A DNA stretch of 64,000 nt from G965212025 sp965237985 (GTDB lineage: Bacteria; Pseudomonadota; Gammaproteobacteria; Poriferisulfidales; Oxydemutatoraceae): positions 1,860,001 through 1,924,000 of the forward strand of contig OZ250161.1 of the NCBI GenBank assembly GCA_965237985.1, in the 5' to 3' direction. Below are positions 17,274 through 27,139 of the stretch, piece after piece. The position numbers were made by a program, and so were the translations under genes. The stretch's first letter is position 1, and each line of letters starts with the position of its first letter. The notes under the pieces were generated by a model. That model saw nothing but the letters and a program-made list of their open reading frames with translations. It did no database searches and was not told the origin of the DNA.

Positions 17274-18515
17274 TTATTTTTGCGCTACCTGGTGCCTGAG
17301 CTCATCCAGCGCCTGGTGAACCTGCCGGTCTTCCAATATCCGGTTCTGCCAGCTTTTGAACTCTACTTTGGGTGCCTGCACTACGGTTTCTGTTTTCGTG
17401 GTTTTTTGCGGCACTTCTTTCTCGAACAAAATGTCAGGCTTTATGCCGATTTCATGGATCATTCTATCTTTTGGCGTGTAATACATGGCGGTCGTCAGTT
17501 TTAGTGCGCTGTCAGCAGCCAGCGGGTGAATGGTTTGTACAGAAGCTTTCCCGAAAGACTGTTCACCCATGATTTTTGCGCGCTCGTGGTCCTGAAGTGC
17601 TCCAGCAACGATCTCCGAGGCCGAAGCGGAACCTCCGTTTATGAGTACCACAACGTCGACTCCCGGTAATTCTTCAGTATTCGCTGTCCGGTATTCTCTC
17701 CGCGAATCCGGCTTGCGTCCCTGCGTGTAAACCACCATTTTGTCCGGCTCCAGAAACACGTCGGAAACTTTGATGGCAGCTCCCAATACCCCTCCGGGAT
17801 TGTTTCTGAGATCCAGAACCAGGCCTTTTAGTTCGCCGGCTTCTCTTTTCAATTTTCCGATTCTGCGACGCAACATTTCACCGGTGTCGCTTTGAAAGTT
17901 ATTCACACGTACGTAAGCATAGCCAGGAGCAAGCATCAGGGTTTTTACGCTTTGAACCTTGATGATGTCGCGTTCCAAAGTAACCGGAAAAGGTGGTAAT
18001 TTGTCACGTAGGATCGTCAGTGTCACTGTGCTTTTCGGCTCGCCCCGCATGAGCTCGACCGCATCCATAAGCGTCATTCCTTTTACCGGCTTGTCGTCGA
18101 TCTGGATGATGAGGTCGCCAGGCTGCAACCCTGCCCGGTATGCCGGAGTATCATCAACAGGAGAAATGATGCGCACAGCCCCGCGGAACATTCCGATTTC
18201 GATCCCGAGGCCACCAAACTTTCCGGAGGTGGCGGTTTTCAGGTCATTGAATTCCTTTTTCTTCAAGTAAGCCGAGTAAGGATCAAGTCTGTTCAACATG
18301 CCAGTGATGGCGTTTTCGATCAGCTCTCTGTTTTCGACATTCTTGACGTAATCGGATTTTATCCACGCAAAAATTTCACTGAAGATCCGCAATTCATCCA
18401 GGGGCAGATCATTTTTACCCGGTTTTTCATCGGCACTGAGTACCCCATAAATGAAAAAACCAGACAGCACGATCAGTGTCAGTCCGACAAAGAATTTTCC
18501 TGCTTTTTCTTGCAT
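17274..18515 (-). CDS. ctpA: C-terminal processing peptidase (S41 family, CtpA/Prc-like)
   Basis: A periplasmic serine protease that trims or degrades envelope proteins. Starting at M39 of the longest frame (18515), the protein begins MQEKAGKFFVGLTLIVLSGF, a membrane anchor or signal peptide. It then has the S41 N-terminal helices (RLDPYSAYL), a PDZ domain (GLGIEIG to GEPKSTVTL, including PAYRAGLQPGDLIIQID), and the catalytic region VLINGGSASASEIVAGALQDHERAKIMGEQSFGKASVQ, in which the Ser of SASASEI and the Lys of SFGKAS form the Ser-Lys dyad. At about 413 aa it has the usual length. The 3' end abuts an IS3 remnant without being truncated. No partner lipoprotein gene is adjacent. Confidence 0.93.
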   Translation of the reverse strand: MQEKAGKFFVGLTLIVLSGFFIYGVLSADEKPGKNDLPLDELRIFSEIFAWIKSDYVKNVENRELIENAITGMLNRLDPYSAYLKKKEFNDLKTATSGKFGGLGIEIGMFRGAVRIISPVDDTPAYRAGLQPGDLIIQIDDKPVKGMTLMDAVELMRGEPKSTVTLTILRDKLPPFPVTLERDIIKVQSVKTLMLAPGYAYVRVNNFQSDTGEMLRRRIGKLKREAGELKGLVLDLRNNPGGVLGAAIKVSDVFLEPDKMVVYTQGRKPDSRREYRTANTEELPGVDVVVLINGGSASASEIVAGALQDHERAKIMGEQSFGKASVQTIHPLAADSALKLTTAMYYTPKDRMIHEIGIKPDILFEKEVPQKTTKTETVVQAPKVEFKSWQNRILEDRQVHQALDELRHQVAQK

Positions 18516-19020
18516 TCCTATTTGTTTTTCCAGCGGAGGGAAACGTGCCACGTCCCCACAAACCAAACTCCTTCCAGTTTCGTGAACGCGACGAAAAAAG
18601 CCGTTCGGGAGGTACTGCTTCGTTGCCACACTATAATACGCGGGGTATATTGATTACAACTGCTTTTCACGGTGTGTTGTGCAACCACTGGGAGAGAGGG
18701 CGGCACGAACTGATGGTATCCTCTGTTTTTCCCGTCTGCCCGCTTCACGGGGGACGCTTGTGTGTCGCACCATTCCCTGGAATCGGCTTTGTGCCATCCC
18801 CAAGGTTCGAAAAAGTTGACCGTTGTGGGGGCACCGGAAGCAATGGTTGGGATTGCGAGGTTTTCGGAAGATCACTGATATGGTGCTGGCCGTGAAATGT
18901 ATCGGCAGGGTTGAGGGTTCTATCTTCGTGCCGGGTGCTTCTGTCCGGGAAATTGATGTTGGGCTGACAGAAAAGGGGACCAGGCTGACGTTCGTACGGT
19001 AACTGGACTCAGCAATTCTC
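18516..19020 (+). other. Divergent intergenic stretch between ctpA and the antiporter
   Basis: About 500 bp between two divergently transcribed genes. Short open frames occur, but none is supported. A TATAAT-like tract at about 18632 lies in an AT-rich patch; I see nothing else definite. Confidence 0.35.
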
Positions 19021-19989
19021 ATGATTTTGGCTTTCTCGGCAGTTGTCTTCAGCTTGATGCTTCTGATCTGGAGTGCTTTCCGGTTTGTGGATGGTGCGTC
19101 TGCCATCGCACGCAATTTCGGAGTGCCGCCTCTTTTGATCGGTATCGTAGTTGTCGGTTTTGGCACTTCCGCACCGGAAATGGTGGTGTCCGTGCTGTCT
19201 GCGTCACATGGTAAGCCGAACATCGCCCTGGGCAGTGCTTATGGTTCGAATATTGCGAGCATTGCTCTGGTTCTGGGGCTGGCGGCGCTGTTCGGCCCTG
19301 TTTCCGTGCATTCGCAGGTGCTGCGCAGGGAGTTGCCCATCCTCATCGCCGTTACGGTCATGGCGATCTGGCAGCTTTGGGACGGAGAAATCACACGGGT
19401 CGAGGCTTTGATTTTGTTGGGGGTGTTTGCCGGGCTCATGGCTTGGACCATCCGGGAAGGCCGGCAGAAAAAAGCGGATGCACTGGGCAATGAAGTGGAG
19501 CAGCAGATGGAAGGCCGTACCATGTCGGCTGGCTGGGCGTTTTTTTGGCTTTTTGTTGGCTTGGTCCTGCTGGTTGCAAGTTCTTACATCTTGATCTGGG
19601 GGGCGGTTGAAATCGCGCGTGGTTTCGGAGTGAGTAATTTGATCGTCGGGCTGACTATCGTGGCAGTGGGGACTTCAATGCCGGAACTGGTGGCGACTTT
19701 CGTTGCCGCACGCAAAGGCGAACACGACATTGCCGTTGGCAATGTGCTGGGCTCGAATCTTTTCAATACCTTGGCAGTGGTAGGAATCGCCGCGACTATT
19801 CACCCAATGGTGGTAGAACCTGAAGTGCTTTCCCGGGACATGGTGGTCATGGCGGCACTTACGGTCCTGCTGTATGTTGTCGGCTTCGGTTTTCGGCGTC
19901 CTGGGCGCATCAACCGCATCGAAGGCGCGGTTCTACTGGGCTGTTACGTCGCTTACATCGCCTATTTGGTGAACGGGGTTTTTGGGTAG
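19021..19989 (+). CDS. Calcium/sodium:proton antiporter (YrbG/CaxA family)
   Basis: A 322-aa inner-membrane cation antiporter made of two homologous halves. Each half has the alpha-repeat signature: VVGFGTSAPEMVVSVLSA with GSNIASIALVLG in the first, and AVGTSMPELVATFVAARKGEHDIAVGN with GSNLFN in the second (given here in pieces). About ten hydrophobic helices and a short cytoplasmic loop (REGRQKKADALGNEVE) separate the halves. Acidic residues in the two repeats bind the cation. It is similar in length and pattern to E. coli YrbG, whose physiological role is not settled. No lipopolysaccharide-export genes are adjacent, in contrast to the yrb operon. The start at 19021 is the first ATG and has no strong ribosome site. 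Confidence 0.88.
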   Translation: MILAFSAVVFSLMLLIWSAFRFVDGASAIARNFGVPPLLIGIVVVGFGTSAPEMVVSVLSASHGKPNIALGSAYGSNIASIALVLGLAALFGPVSVHSQVLRRELPILIAVTVMAIWQLWDGEITRVEALILLGVFAGLMAWTIREGRQKKADALGNEVEQQMEGRTMSAGWAFFWLFVGLVLLVASSYILIWGAVEIARGFGVSNLIVGLTIVAVGTSMPELVATFVAARKGEHDIAVGNVLGSNLFNTLAVVGIAATIHPMVVEPEVLSRDMVVMAALTVLLYVVGFGFRRPGRINRIEGAVLLGCYVAYIAYLVNGVFG

Positions 19990-20535
19990 TAAAACAAGCA
20001 AGTCTGTTCCGTTTTTCGGGGCCTGACCAGCGCGATTGTTTGCCTGCTGATTTTTGTGCTTTTCCGGTATCGGTTTCCCGTAAATTCTTCGCACGCGTTC
20101 GACTGCAGGAAACAGGAACCAAACTGTTTTTCCGGCCAGGATTTCAGAAAGTTCCGCAGACAGAATTACCGGGTTGTGAGGATGTTGCGAAACGGCTGGG
20201 GTTGCAGGGAATGCAAAGGACCACGATGGTACAAAACTGGCATGACGCTCGTTAGTGGGTTTTCGTTCGCGGGGCTGCCTTTCTGGGTGATTGTTTGGTT
20301 TTGGCCGGTGGGGGTTCAGTTCAGGCAGGTGCGCGGATTTGAAAAAATATCCTGATAACGTGCTGAACCGTTTGCGTTTTGTCAGGTGACCCGTTTCATG
20401 CCATGTTGCGGAAGCACTGTGTTCAGGAGAAAACTGGTTTGGACGGGCGGGTTTGAAACTTGTCGCGGTCGGAGCAGAGGAATTTATTTTTGCACTTTGT
20501 CTCAAACCGATGTCGGTGAGTTCAGTGTTGAACCC
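19990..20535 (+). other. Intergenic stretch; no gene recognised
   Basis: About 550 bp with overlapping short open frames on both strands and no motif that I recognise. It ends in a 38-bp IS3-derived repeat. Confidence 0.35.
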
Positions 20536-20573
20536 GTTCTGAATAGGTTCAGATAGATGTGAGACTCCGGCGG
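20536..20573 (+). repeat. 38-bp copy of an IS3 orfA fragment
   Basis: These 38 bases match 16919-16956 exactly, inside the IS3 orfA remnant. Flanking bases differ on both sides, so this is a small relic. A GC-rich imperfect hairpin (GCCCGC at 20584 pairing with GCGGGC ending at 20625) follows immediately, just before the IS481-like element. Confidence 0.75.
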
Positions 20574-20702
20574 TTACTCTGCAGCCCGCGAAGCGCGCCC
20601 TTATGGAGCGCTGTAGCGAGCGGGCCGTTGCCTGATTGCATTGGCGTAAATGGCCTCGGAAGATAGGTGTTGATGAAACGACCAAACCTTCCGGAGGCCA
20701 AT

Positions 20703-21734
20703 ATGCAAATCCATGGATTGCACAAGAACGTTTATAGACTTTAGGCCTACGCCCGTACACAGGAATGTCTTGATGTCTATCGACAACAACATAAAGACAA
20801 GGTGCGGCGATGGAATGACCTGAAAGCCGAGGGAGTCAGCGATGAGAAGTGCCAATACTTTGTCGGCATCTCGCGCGCATCCTATTACCGTTACAGGCAG
20901 GTTTTGCATGACCTTGAGCGGGGTATTGTGCCGCCGTCGAAACGACCAAGGCGGGTCAACAAACCTCTGTGGGGGGAGGCTGATTTACAGCTCGTGCTGC
21001 GGGTCCGGCGCGAAAACCCGACCTATGGCAAAGAAAAGATCGCGGTTATTCTTCAACGCGATCACGGCGCCTCTATCAGCACCAGTACGGTCGGGCGGAT
21101 CCTGAAACGATTGTTCGACAGGGGATTGATCCAAAAGTCGCTGTCAGCACCGCGCCCGAAGAGGAAGCGAGACTTTCGAAAATCCCATGCCCGGCCCTGG
21201 ACCTACAAAGATTATGGCAAAATGCACCTGGGCGAACGGGTCCGGGTCGATCACATGACAGTGCACAAAAACGGCGTCACCTGCAAACACTTCCAAGCCT
21301 GGGAGCGCTGCTCAAAGTTTATTCATGCGCAAGTTTATTCAAACGCCAAAGCAACCTCTGCCAAAAGGTTCCTGACCGAACTTGTCGAAAAGGCCCCTTT
21401 CACGATCTGCTCCATACAGGTCGATGGCGGATCGGAGTTCATGGCCGAATTCGAGACCGCCTGCCAGGAACTCACCATCGAACTTATCGTCCTGCCGCCA
21501 AGCAAACCGACCTACAACGGCGGCGTCGAACGGGGAAACCGAACCTTCAAAGAAGAATTCTATTACCGAGCTGACCTGCTCGCAGATTCCATTGGGGCCA
21601 TCAGATATGAACTCAAAAATGCCGTCCTCAAATACAACACATACCGGCCGCACAAAAACTTGAACGGGAAGACACCAATGGCCTATATTCACAACACCTT
21701 CTCCGAGGTCGGTAAGATGTCTCAGATCATGTGA
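20703..21734 (+). mobile_element. IS481-like insertion sequence transposase with early in-frame stop
   Basis: The reading frame begins at ATG 20703 behind a good ribosome site (CCGGAGG) but hits TAG at codon 14 (20742-20744), then stays open to 21734. From 20802 (GTG) it codes for 310 aa: an HTH region (GISRASYYRYRQ), a second HTH (ISTSTVGRILKRL) and an rve/DDE integrase core with Asp in RVDHMTVHKNG, Asp in IQVDGGSEF and Glu in NGGVERGNRTFKEEF. The catalytic triad is intact. Either the element is newly inactivated or it restarts downstream. I could not find convincing terminal inverted repeats or a target duplication by eye. The IS481 label is by general build and is less certain than the transposase call. 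Confidence 0.8.
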
Positions 21735-22611
21735 ACCATTACAATTCCTTGTAGAGCACCAGATGAACTGTGGAGGTGACAGATGGGAGTGCACAGGGAA
21801 GTGAATAAAGCGGCGAACAGCTGGTTTGGTTGTTTGCAGTTGCGTCCGCAATCCAGTGCAGGAGATAGGGGGGGCGTCTGTAAGAATTCTTTTTTTGCTT
21901 GGGTGTACTGCTTTTGTTACGGGACCAGCAGGAATTTTCGGAATGATGTGCAGTCAGAAGGTCTGGAAACCTTGAATCCGGAAGGGTTTCAAAAGAAATT
22001 GTCATCTCCTTGAAAAACCATTGTCAGCTTCCTGTCTTCAGGCGCCGGTTTCCTGGGGCTGCGTGGTGTTTGTGGTGCACTGACCCATGTGGTTCAAATG
22101 CAGAAACCGGCACATTTACATTTGTGTTCACCGCCCGCCTGGAATTTTTTGTATCAGTTGGCCCGGCAAAAAAGCAAGTGTCGATTTCCGTTTCCTTTTT
22201 GTTGCTGGAGAATTTGGTTTTCATGATGTTTCTGGAGAAAGCGTAGCCTGAATTCCTCGGTCTGAATGTTTTTGAGCTTTCCGACCATCTTGCTGGAAAA
22301 GGAAACCTCCCACCATTATGTCGGGTAGAGTTTTTTCCTTGCGTGAGCTTCGGGGTTTTGGATGAAAAGCCAAACCCGCATAACAGGTTTGTAGCTTTTG
22401 TGCTCCCGGGGTAGACTACTCACCCTGTGAGCATGCCGTGGCGGTTGCGTGGCTGGCAGGGTGGTGTAGCCGATGGTTTTTTCTGTGGTCTGCCCTTTGT
22501 CGCAACGAGGTGTTTTGGCTATTCCTGTGGGATGTCTTGCAGTTTGTTGTGTTACAGGACGATGTGTCTTGGGGCAGTTTGTGTTTTCCATCTTGGAGAC
22601 TTGGAAGCTTG
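21735..22611 (+). other. Gene-poor stretch between the IS and isocitrate lyase
   Basis: About 0.88 kb. The isocitrate lyase frame can be read upstream to 22438, but that part is Trp/Cys-rich, unlike the family, and is not counted as coding. No other gene is recognised. Confidence 0.4.
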
Positions 22612-23889
22612 GTGAAAAAAGAACGCTTTGTTGGGAACCTTCGTTCAGACTGGGAAAATAATCCGCGTTGGAAGGGCGTAGAAAGGCACTATGCCGCGGA
22701 GGACGTTATACGCTTATCTGGTTCCGTGCAACCGGATCACGTTTATGCCAGAAACGGCGCTGACCAGCTTTGGAAGTTGTTGTGTGAGGAACCTTATGTT
22801 GCAAGTCTGGGTGCCTTGAGTGGTGGACAGGCCTTGCAGCAGGCCAAGGCAGGCATCAAAGCGATTTACCTTTCCGGCTGGCAGGTGGCTGCGGATGCCA
22901 ACTTGGCAGGTGAAATGTACCCTGACCAGTCCTTGTATCCGGTGAGTTCGGTTCCGGCTGTCGTGCGCAGGATGAACAATACTTTTGCCCGAGCCGATCA
23001 AATTCAGTGGGCGAACGGTGGAACGGAGCACAATTATTTCCTTCCCATTGTGGCGGACGCCGAGGCCGGGTTTGGTGGCGTATTAAACGCCTTCGAATTG
23101 ATGAAGGCGATGATCGGCGCGGGTGCCGCGGCTGTGCACTTTGAAGATCAACTGGCTTCAGCGAAAAAATGTGGGCACATGGGGGGGAAGGTTCTGGTCC
23201 CCACAAAAGAAGCAATTGATAAGCTGGTTGCGGCGCGACTTGCTGCTGATGTCTGCCAGGTTTCAACTCTTTTACTGGCCCGTACGGACGCCAATGGGGC
23301 CGCTCTGGTGACTTCGGATTCTGATGATCGTGACCGTCAATTTCTGACTGGGGAACGGACGAGCGAAGGATTTTATCGCACGCGTGCGGGTTTGGATCAG
23401 GCTGTTGCGCGCTCGTGCTCATACGCCCCCTACGCCGATTTACTGTGGTGTGAAACTGCGACTCCTGATTTACAGGAGGCCAAACGGTTTGCGGATGGGG
23501 TGCATCGTGAGTATCCAGGCAAAATGCTTGCTTACAACTGTTCTCCGTCGTTCAATTGGAAAAAGAAGCTCACCAGTGTGGAAATTAAAAATTTTCAGCG
23601 TGAGTTGGCGACCATGGGTTACAAGTTCCAGTTCATTACGCTGGCTGGAATCCACAACATGTGGTTCAACATGTTCGATTTGAGCAAAGACTACTTGGAG
23701 CAGGGTATGAGTGCTTACGTAGACTTGGTGCAGGAAAAAGAATTTGCGGCGCTGGACAGAGGCTATACTTTTTCCAGCCATCAGGCAGAAGTTGGGACGG
23801 GTTACTTCGATGCCGTCATGACTACGGTACAGGGTGGAAAGTCTTCCGTCACGGCGTTGACCGGTTCAACCGAGGAAGAGCAGTTTTAG
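22612..23889 (+). CDS. aceA: Isocitrate lyase
   Basis: Isocitrate lyase splits isocitrate into glyoxylate and succinate, the first step of the glyoxylate shunt. The signature KKCGHMGGKV with the catalytic Cys is present, as are WQVAADAN, NYFLPIVADAEAGFGG, LWCETATPDL and the C-terminal SSHQAEVGTGYFD. With GTG at 22612 as start the protein is 425 aa, typical of the short bacterial form, and opens VKKERFVGNLRSDWENNPRW. GGAA at 22603-22606 is five bases before this GTG. It is 28 bp upstream of isocitrate dehydrogenase, so the two enzymes that compete for isocitrate are probably co-transcribed. Malate synthase is not in the window. Confidence 0.95.
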   Translation: MKKERFVGNLRSDWENNPRWKGVERHYAAEDVIRLSGSVQPDHVYARNGADQLWKLLCEEPYVASLGALSGGQALQQAKAGIKAIYLSGWQVAADANLAGEMYPDQSLYPVSSVPAVVRRMNNTFARADQIQWANGGTEHNYFLPIVADAEAGFGGVLNAFELMKAMIGAGAAAVHFEDQLASAKKCGHMGGKVLVPTKEAIDKLVAARLAADVCQVSTLLLARTDANGAALVTSDSDDRDRQFLTGERTSEGFYRTRAGLDQAVARSCSYAPYADLLWCETATPDLQEAKRFADGVHREYPGKMLAYNCSPSFNWKKKLTSVEIKNFQRELATMGYKFQFITLAGIHNMWFNMFDLSKDYLEQGMSAYVDLVQEKEFAALDRGYTFSSHQAEVGTGYFDAVMTTVQGGKSSVTALTGSTEEEQF

Positions 23890-23917
23890 TGTCCGGTCTG
23901 ATCTTCTGTCACACTGA

Positions 23918-25264
23918 GTGTGGTGCAATGTGATAGGCGGTGGAATACTGAAGTTGCCTGAAGGTGGCGAAGCAATCGTCAGAGGAGGCGATGGTGCCCT
24001 GGTTGTGGGTGACTGTCCTATCGTCCCGTTTATTGAAGGTGACGGCATTGGTGTTGACGTAACACCGGTCATGCGCAAGGTTGTGGACGCGGCTGTCAGA
24101 ATGGCTTACGGTGGCAGGCGAAAAATCATGTGGTTGGAAGTCTATGGTGGTGAAAAAGCGGAGCGGGCGTACGGTTCTGGAAACTTGTTGCCGCAGGAAA
24201 CTTTAGATGCCATCCGCCGGTATTGCGTGGCTATCAAGGGCCCTTTGACGACTCCGATAGGTTCGGGAATCCGTTCTTTGAATGTTATGCTTCGTCAGGA
24301 ACTCGATTTGTATGCCTGCATTCGGCCGATCCGTTTTTTCCCGGGAACCCCTACCCCGCTCAAGCAGTCCGGTGCCACTGACATGGTGGTTTTTCGTGAA
24401 AACACTGAAGATATTTATGTCGGTATTGAATGGGAGGCTTTCAGCAAAGAAGCGGAAAGAGTCATCAAGTTTTTAGTTCAGGAAATGGGTGTGCGCAACT
24501 TGCGTTTCCCAGATTCAACCGGCATCGGCATCAAGCCGGTTTCCAAAGAAGGCTCACAACGGCTGATCAGGATGGCGATTGGCCATGCTCTAGAAAACAA
24601 TCGCAAGTCCGTGACTTTGGTTCATAAAGGAAACATTATGAAGTTTACGGAAGGAGCTTTTTGTCGTTGGGGTTATGAGCTCGCAAGGGACGAATTTGGC
24701 GGCGAGCAGATTGGCGATGGTCCCTGGTGTGTGATCAAAAACACGAGTAACGGGGCGGAAGTCATCGTCAAGGATGTTATTGCCGACAATTTTCTCCAGC
24801 AGATTCTTTTGAAGCCCTACGACTACGATGTCATTGCCACGCTCAATTTGAATGGTGACTACATTTCCGACGCGCTTGCCGCGCAGGTTGGGGGCATAGG
24901 CATTGCTCCCGGAGCAAATGTTTCTGATCAATACGCGGTGTTCGAAGCAACCCACGGCAGCGCGCCGAAATACGCTGGCAAAAATCGTGTGAACCCGGGA
25001 TCCATCATCCTTTCAGGGGAAATGATGTTGCGCCATATTGGTTGGGTTGAAGCCGCCGACCTGGTTATCAAAGGAGTTGCTGAAGCTATTGCCGCCAAGA
25101 AAGTGACCTACGACCTGGCGCGGGTAAGAGGCGGCATACATGCCGCCGGGCGTAAGCTGGGTAGCTCGGGTGATGTGAGCCAGGCCCTACAGGACCTGAT
25201 GCCAGGTGCTCAGCTGGTTACGACTTCCGGTTTTGGGGATGTTGTAGTGGATTATATGCAGTAA
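23918..25264 (+). CDS. icd: NADP-dependent isocitrate dehydrogenase
   Basis: It converts isocitrate to 2-oxoglutarate and CO2 with NADP+. The protein follows E. coli Icd closely: PFIEGDGIGVDVTPVM, AIKGPLTTPIGSGIRSLNV (substrate loop with the regulatory Ser), FRENTEDIYVGIEW, LVHKGNIMKFTEGAF, NLNGDYISDALAAQVGGIG and ATHGSAPKYAGK are all present. The C-terminus carries about 15 extra residues (GGIHAAGRKLGSSGD) inserted before the last segment compared with E. coli. The start is uncertain: ATG 23918 gives 448 aa, but the first 15 residues are unlike the family and a GTG a few codons later is possible. It follows aceA by 28 bp. The phosphorylatable Ser suggests control by an AceK-type kinase, which is not present here. 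Confidence 0.95.
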   Translation: MWCNVIGGGILKLPEGGEAIVRGGDGALVVGDCPIVPFIEGDGIGVDVTPVMRKVVDAAVRMAYGGRRKIMWLEVYGGEKAERAYGSGNLLPQETLDAIRRYCVAIKGPLTTPIGSGIRSLNVMLRQELDLYACIRPIRFFPGTPTPLKQSGATDMVVFRENTEDIYVGIEWEAFSKEAERVIKFLVQEMGVRNLRFPDSTGIGIKPVSKEGSQRLIRMAIGHALENNRKSVTLVHKGNIMKFTEGAFCRWGYELARDEFGGEQIGDGPWCVIKNTSNGAEVIVKDVIADNFLQQILLKPYDYDVIATLNLNGDYISDALAAQVGGIGIAPGANVSDQYAVFEATHGSAPKYAGKNRVNPGSIILSGEMMLRHIGWVEAADLVIKGVAEAIAAKKVTYDLARVRGGIHAAGRKLGSSGDVSQALQDLMPGAQLVTTSGFGDVVVDYMQ

Positions 25265-25386
25265 GCCTGTTCTGGCATCTGCTGTCAAAACGGATGCCGA
25301 TACAGGCAGATTGCTTGGTTCAGTCACAAAACGCTGGGCCGGATTTTAGGGTTTCTGCCCGCGAAGTTTTCTTGAAGCTGTCGTTT

Positions 25387-26139
25387 TTAGATAGGCAACA
25401 GGGCGGTTGCCGCAGCGTGGGTGGTTATTCTTAAAGTCCGACTGCCTCGGTCCTCGACAATTTTGGAAGCCAAGTCTAGAATGGTTGCAGCTTTCGCCAA
25501 ATGCCAATCGAAACTGCCGGTACCCCGCTTACTGCCAAGGTTCAAGAGCGTTTTTCCGGCGACTTTCTTGCGGAGTCTGCGGTCCAAAAATTCTAGGTTG
25601 CGTGCCGCGTTGTAAAGTTTTTGCGGGTCGAGTGTGTCCGGTACAAACAGTTCTCTTCGGCCATTAAAAGCCAGCCTGGTCATCCCGCTTATTCCGGCCA
25701 TCAAGGCAAATACTCGGTCGTTGGGGAAGGCCGGGTCCAATGCCAGTTTTATCGCATCGATCCCCTGCTTGTTTTCTAATTCCCGGTAGCTGATGCTGAG
25801 TGGGTGTTCAACAATTTGTCGTAGTCTTGCCGGCAGGCCGACGCTTGATTTCTGCAATTCTCCGGGATTCATTTCGTAAAGCATTCTGCTGATTTGAGCG
25901 GCTTGTGCTTCCAGATCCTTGATCATCGTGTCGCCGACGGCATCAAGTTCAAATTTTCCAAGCTGTTTCAAGGGTTCATGCAACTGGCTACAGGATGTGA
26001 GCAACGCTGCCAGCAGCGCGACAGGGAGGCAAGATATGCCTCGCGCTGCGTAGTGGGCAAGTATGTGCACTGAACTGAAGCTAGTCAAAAGCGATTTTCC
26101 GCAAAAGCGAACTGGGATTCTGCCACAATTGGATGGCAA
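25387..26139 (-). CDS. Putative outer-membrane lipoprotein, unknown function
   Basis: An unrecognised protein of up to 250 aa. Near the N-terminus it has a hydrophobic run (LPVALLAALLTSC) ending in a lipobox whose Cys is followed by Ser-Gln, so it is probably lipidated and sent to the outer membrane. The mature part of about 200 residues is helical and charged, with no known motif. The longest frame starts at 26139, but its first five bases belong to a 335-bp repeat; a GTG at 26070 (VHILAHYAARG) gives a more normal signal-peptide length, though neither start has a clear ribosome site. It faces icd convergently with about 120 bp between. Confidence 0.65.
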   Translation of the reverse strand: MPSNCGRIPVRFCGKSLLTSFSSVHILAHYAARGISCLPVALLAALLTSCSQLHEPLKQLGKFELDAVGDTMIKDLEAQAAQISRMLYEMNPGELQKSSVGLPARLRQIVEHPLSISYRELENKQGIDAIKLALDPAFPNDRVFALMAGISGMTRLAFNGRRELFVPDTLDPQKLYNAARNLEFLDRRLRKKVAGKTLLNLGSKRGTGSFDWHLAKAATILDLASKIVEDRGSRTLRITTHAAATALLPI

Positions 26140-27139
26140 CCATTGCCCGTGACTGCTCTTCTGCCCTGCAGATCACGCCATTCGCCAGCTAAAATTCCTC
26201 CGTCTTTTGGTTTCACGATTTTGCGTGTTGTGGTCATAGTTGCAGCGTGGCCAGGCCTGGTGGGCATATTCTGGCGGTGACTCAGGGGCTAGTGGTGGCT
26301 GAGCGGAATCAGGGATTGTGCCTGTTGTTCCTGTATAAAAGGCTGGTGGCAATTTTCGCCGCATTTATGGGCAGGGCACCCAGGCGTCTTGACGGATGTG
26401 GAGGTGGAAAAAACTGCTTGGGACGACAGAAAAATAAAAATCACGAAAGTTGTGGTCTGCAATTTCAACGGCAACCATTGCCCGTGACTGCTCTTCTGCC
26501 CTGCAAATCACGCCATTCGCCAGCTAAAATTCCTCCGTCTTTTGGTTTCACGATTTTGCGTGTTGTGGTCATAGTTGCAGCGTGGTCAGGCCTGGTGGGC
26601 ATATTCTGGCGGTGACTCAGGGGCTAGTGGTGGCTGAGCGGAATCAGGGATTGTGCCTGTTGTTCCTGTATAAAAGGCTGGTGGCAATTTTCGCCGTATT
26701 TATGGGCAGGCCACCCAGGCGTCTTGACGGGTGTTGAGGTGGAAAAATCTGCTTGGGACGACAGAAAAATAAAAATCACGAAAGTTGTGGTCTGCAATTT
26801 CAACGGCAACCATTGCCCGTGACTGCTCTTCTGCCCTGCAAATCACGCCATTCGCCAGCTAAAATTCCTCCGTCTTTTGGTTTCACGATTTTGCGTGTTG
26901 TGGTCATAGTTGCAGTGTGGCCAGGCCTGGTGGGCATATTCTGGCGGTGACTCAGGGGCAAGTGGTGGCTGAGCGGAATCAGGGATTGTGCCTGTTGTTC
27001 CTGTATAAAAGGCTGGTGGCAATTTTCGCCGTATTTATGGGCAGGGCACCCAGGCGTCTTGACGGGTGTGGGGGTGGAAAAATCTGCTTGGGACGACAGA
27101 AAAATAAAAATCACGAAAGTTGTGGTCTGCAATTTCAAC
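26135..27139 (+). repeat. Three tandem copies of a 335-bp unit
   Basis: Units start at 26135, 26470 and 26805, each beginning GGCAACCATTGCC (the third ends where GGCTTTGAG begins at 27140). Copies differ at only a few positions. The end of each unit encodes KITKVVVCNFNG, the first strand of the AAA ATPase fragment that follows the third copy, so the array is a tandem duplication of that gene's 5' end and its upstream region. Because 335 is not a multiple of three, no frame runs through the array. Confidence 0.9.

Noticed and set aside
19933..20760. 275-codon minus-strand frame
   Set aside because: It crosses the antiporter end and IS3/IS481 sequence without any family motif; chance open frame.
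22438..22611. N-terminal extension of isocitrate lyase
   Set aside because: The added 58 residues are Trp/Cys/Val-rich, unlike any isocitrate lyase; GTG 22612 gives the family N-terminus.
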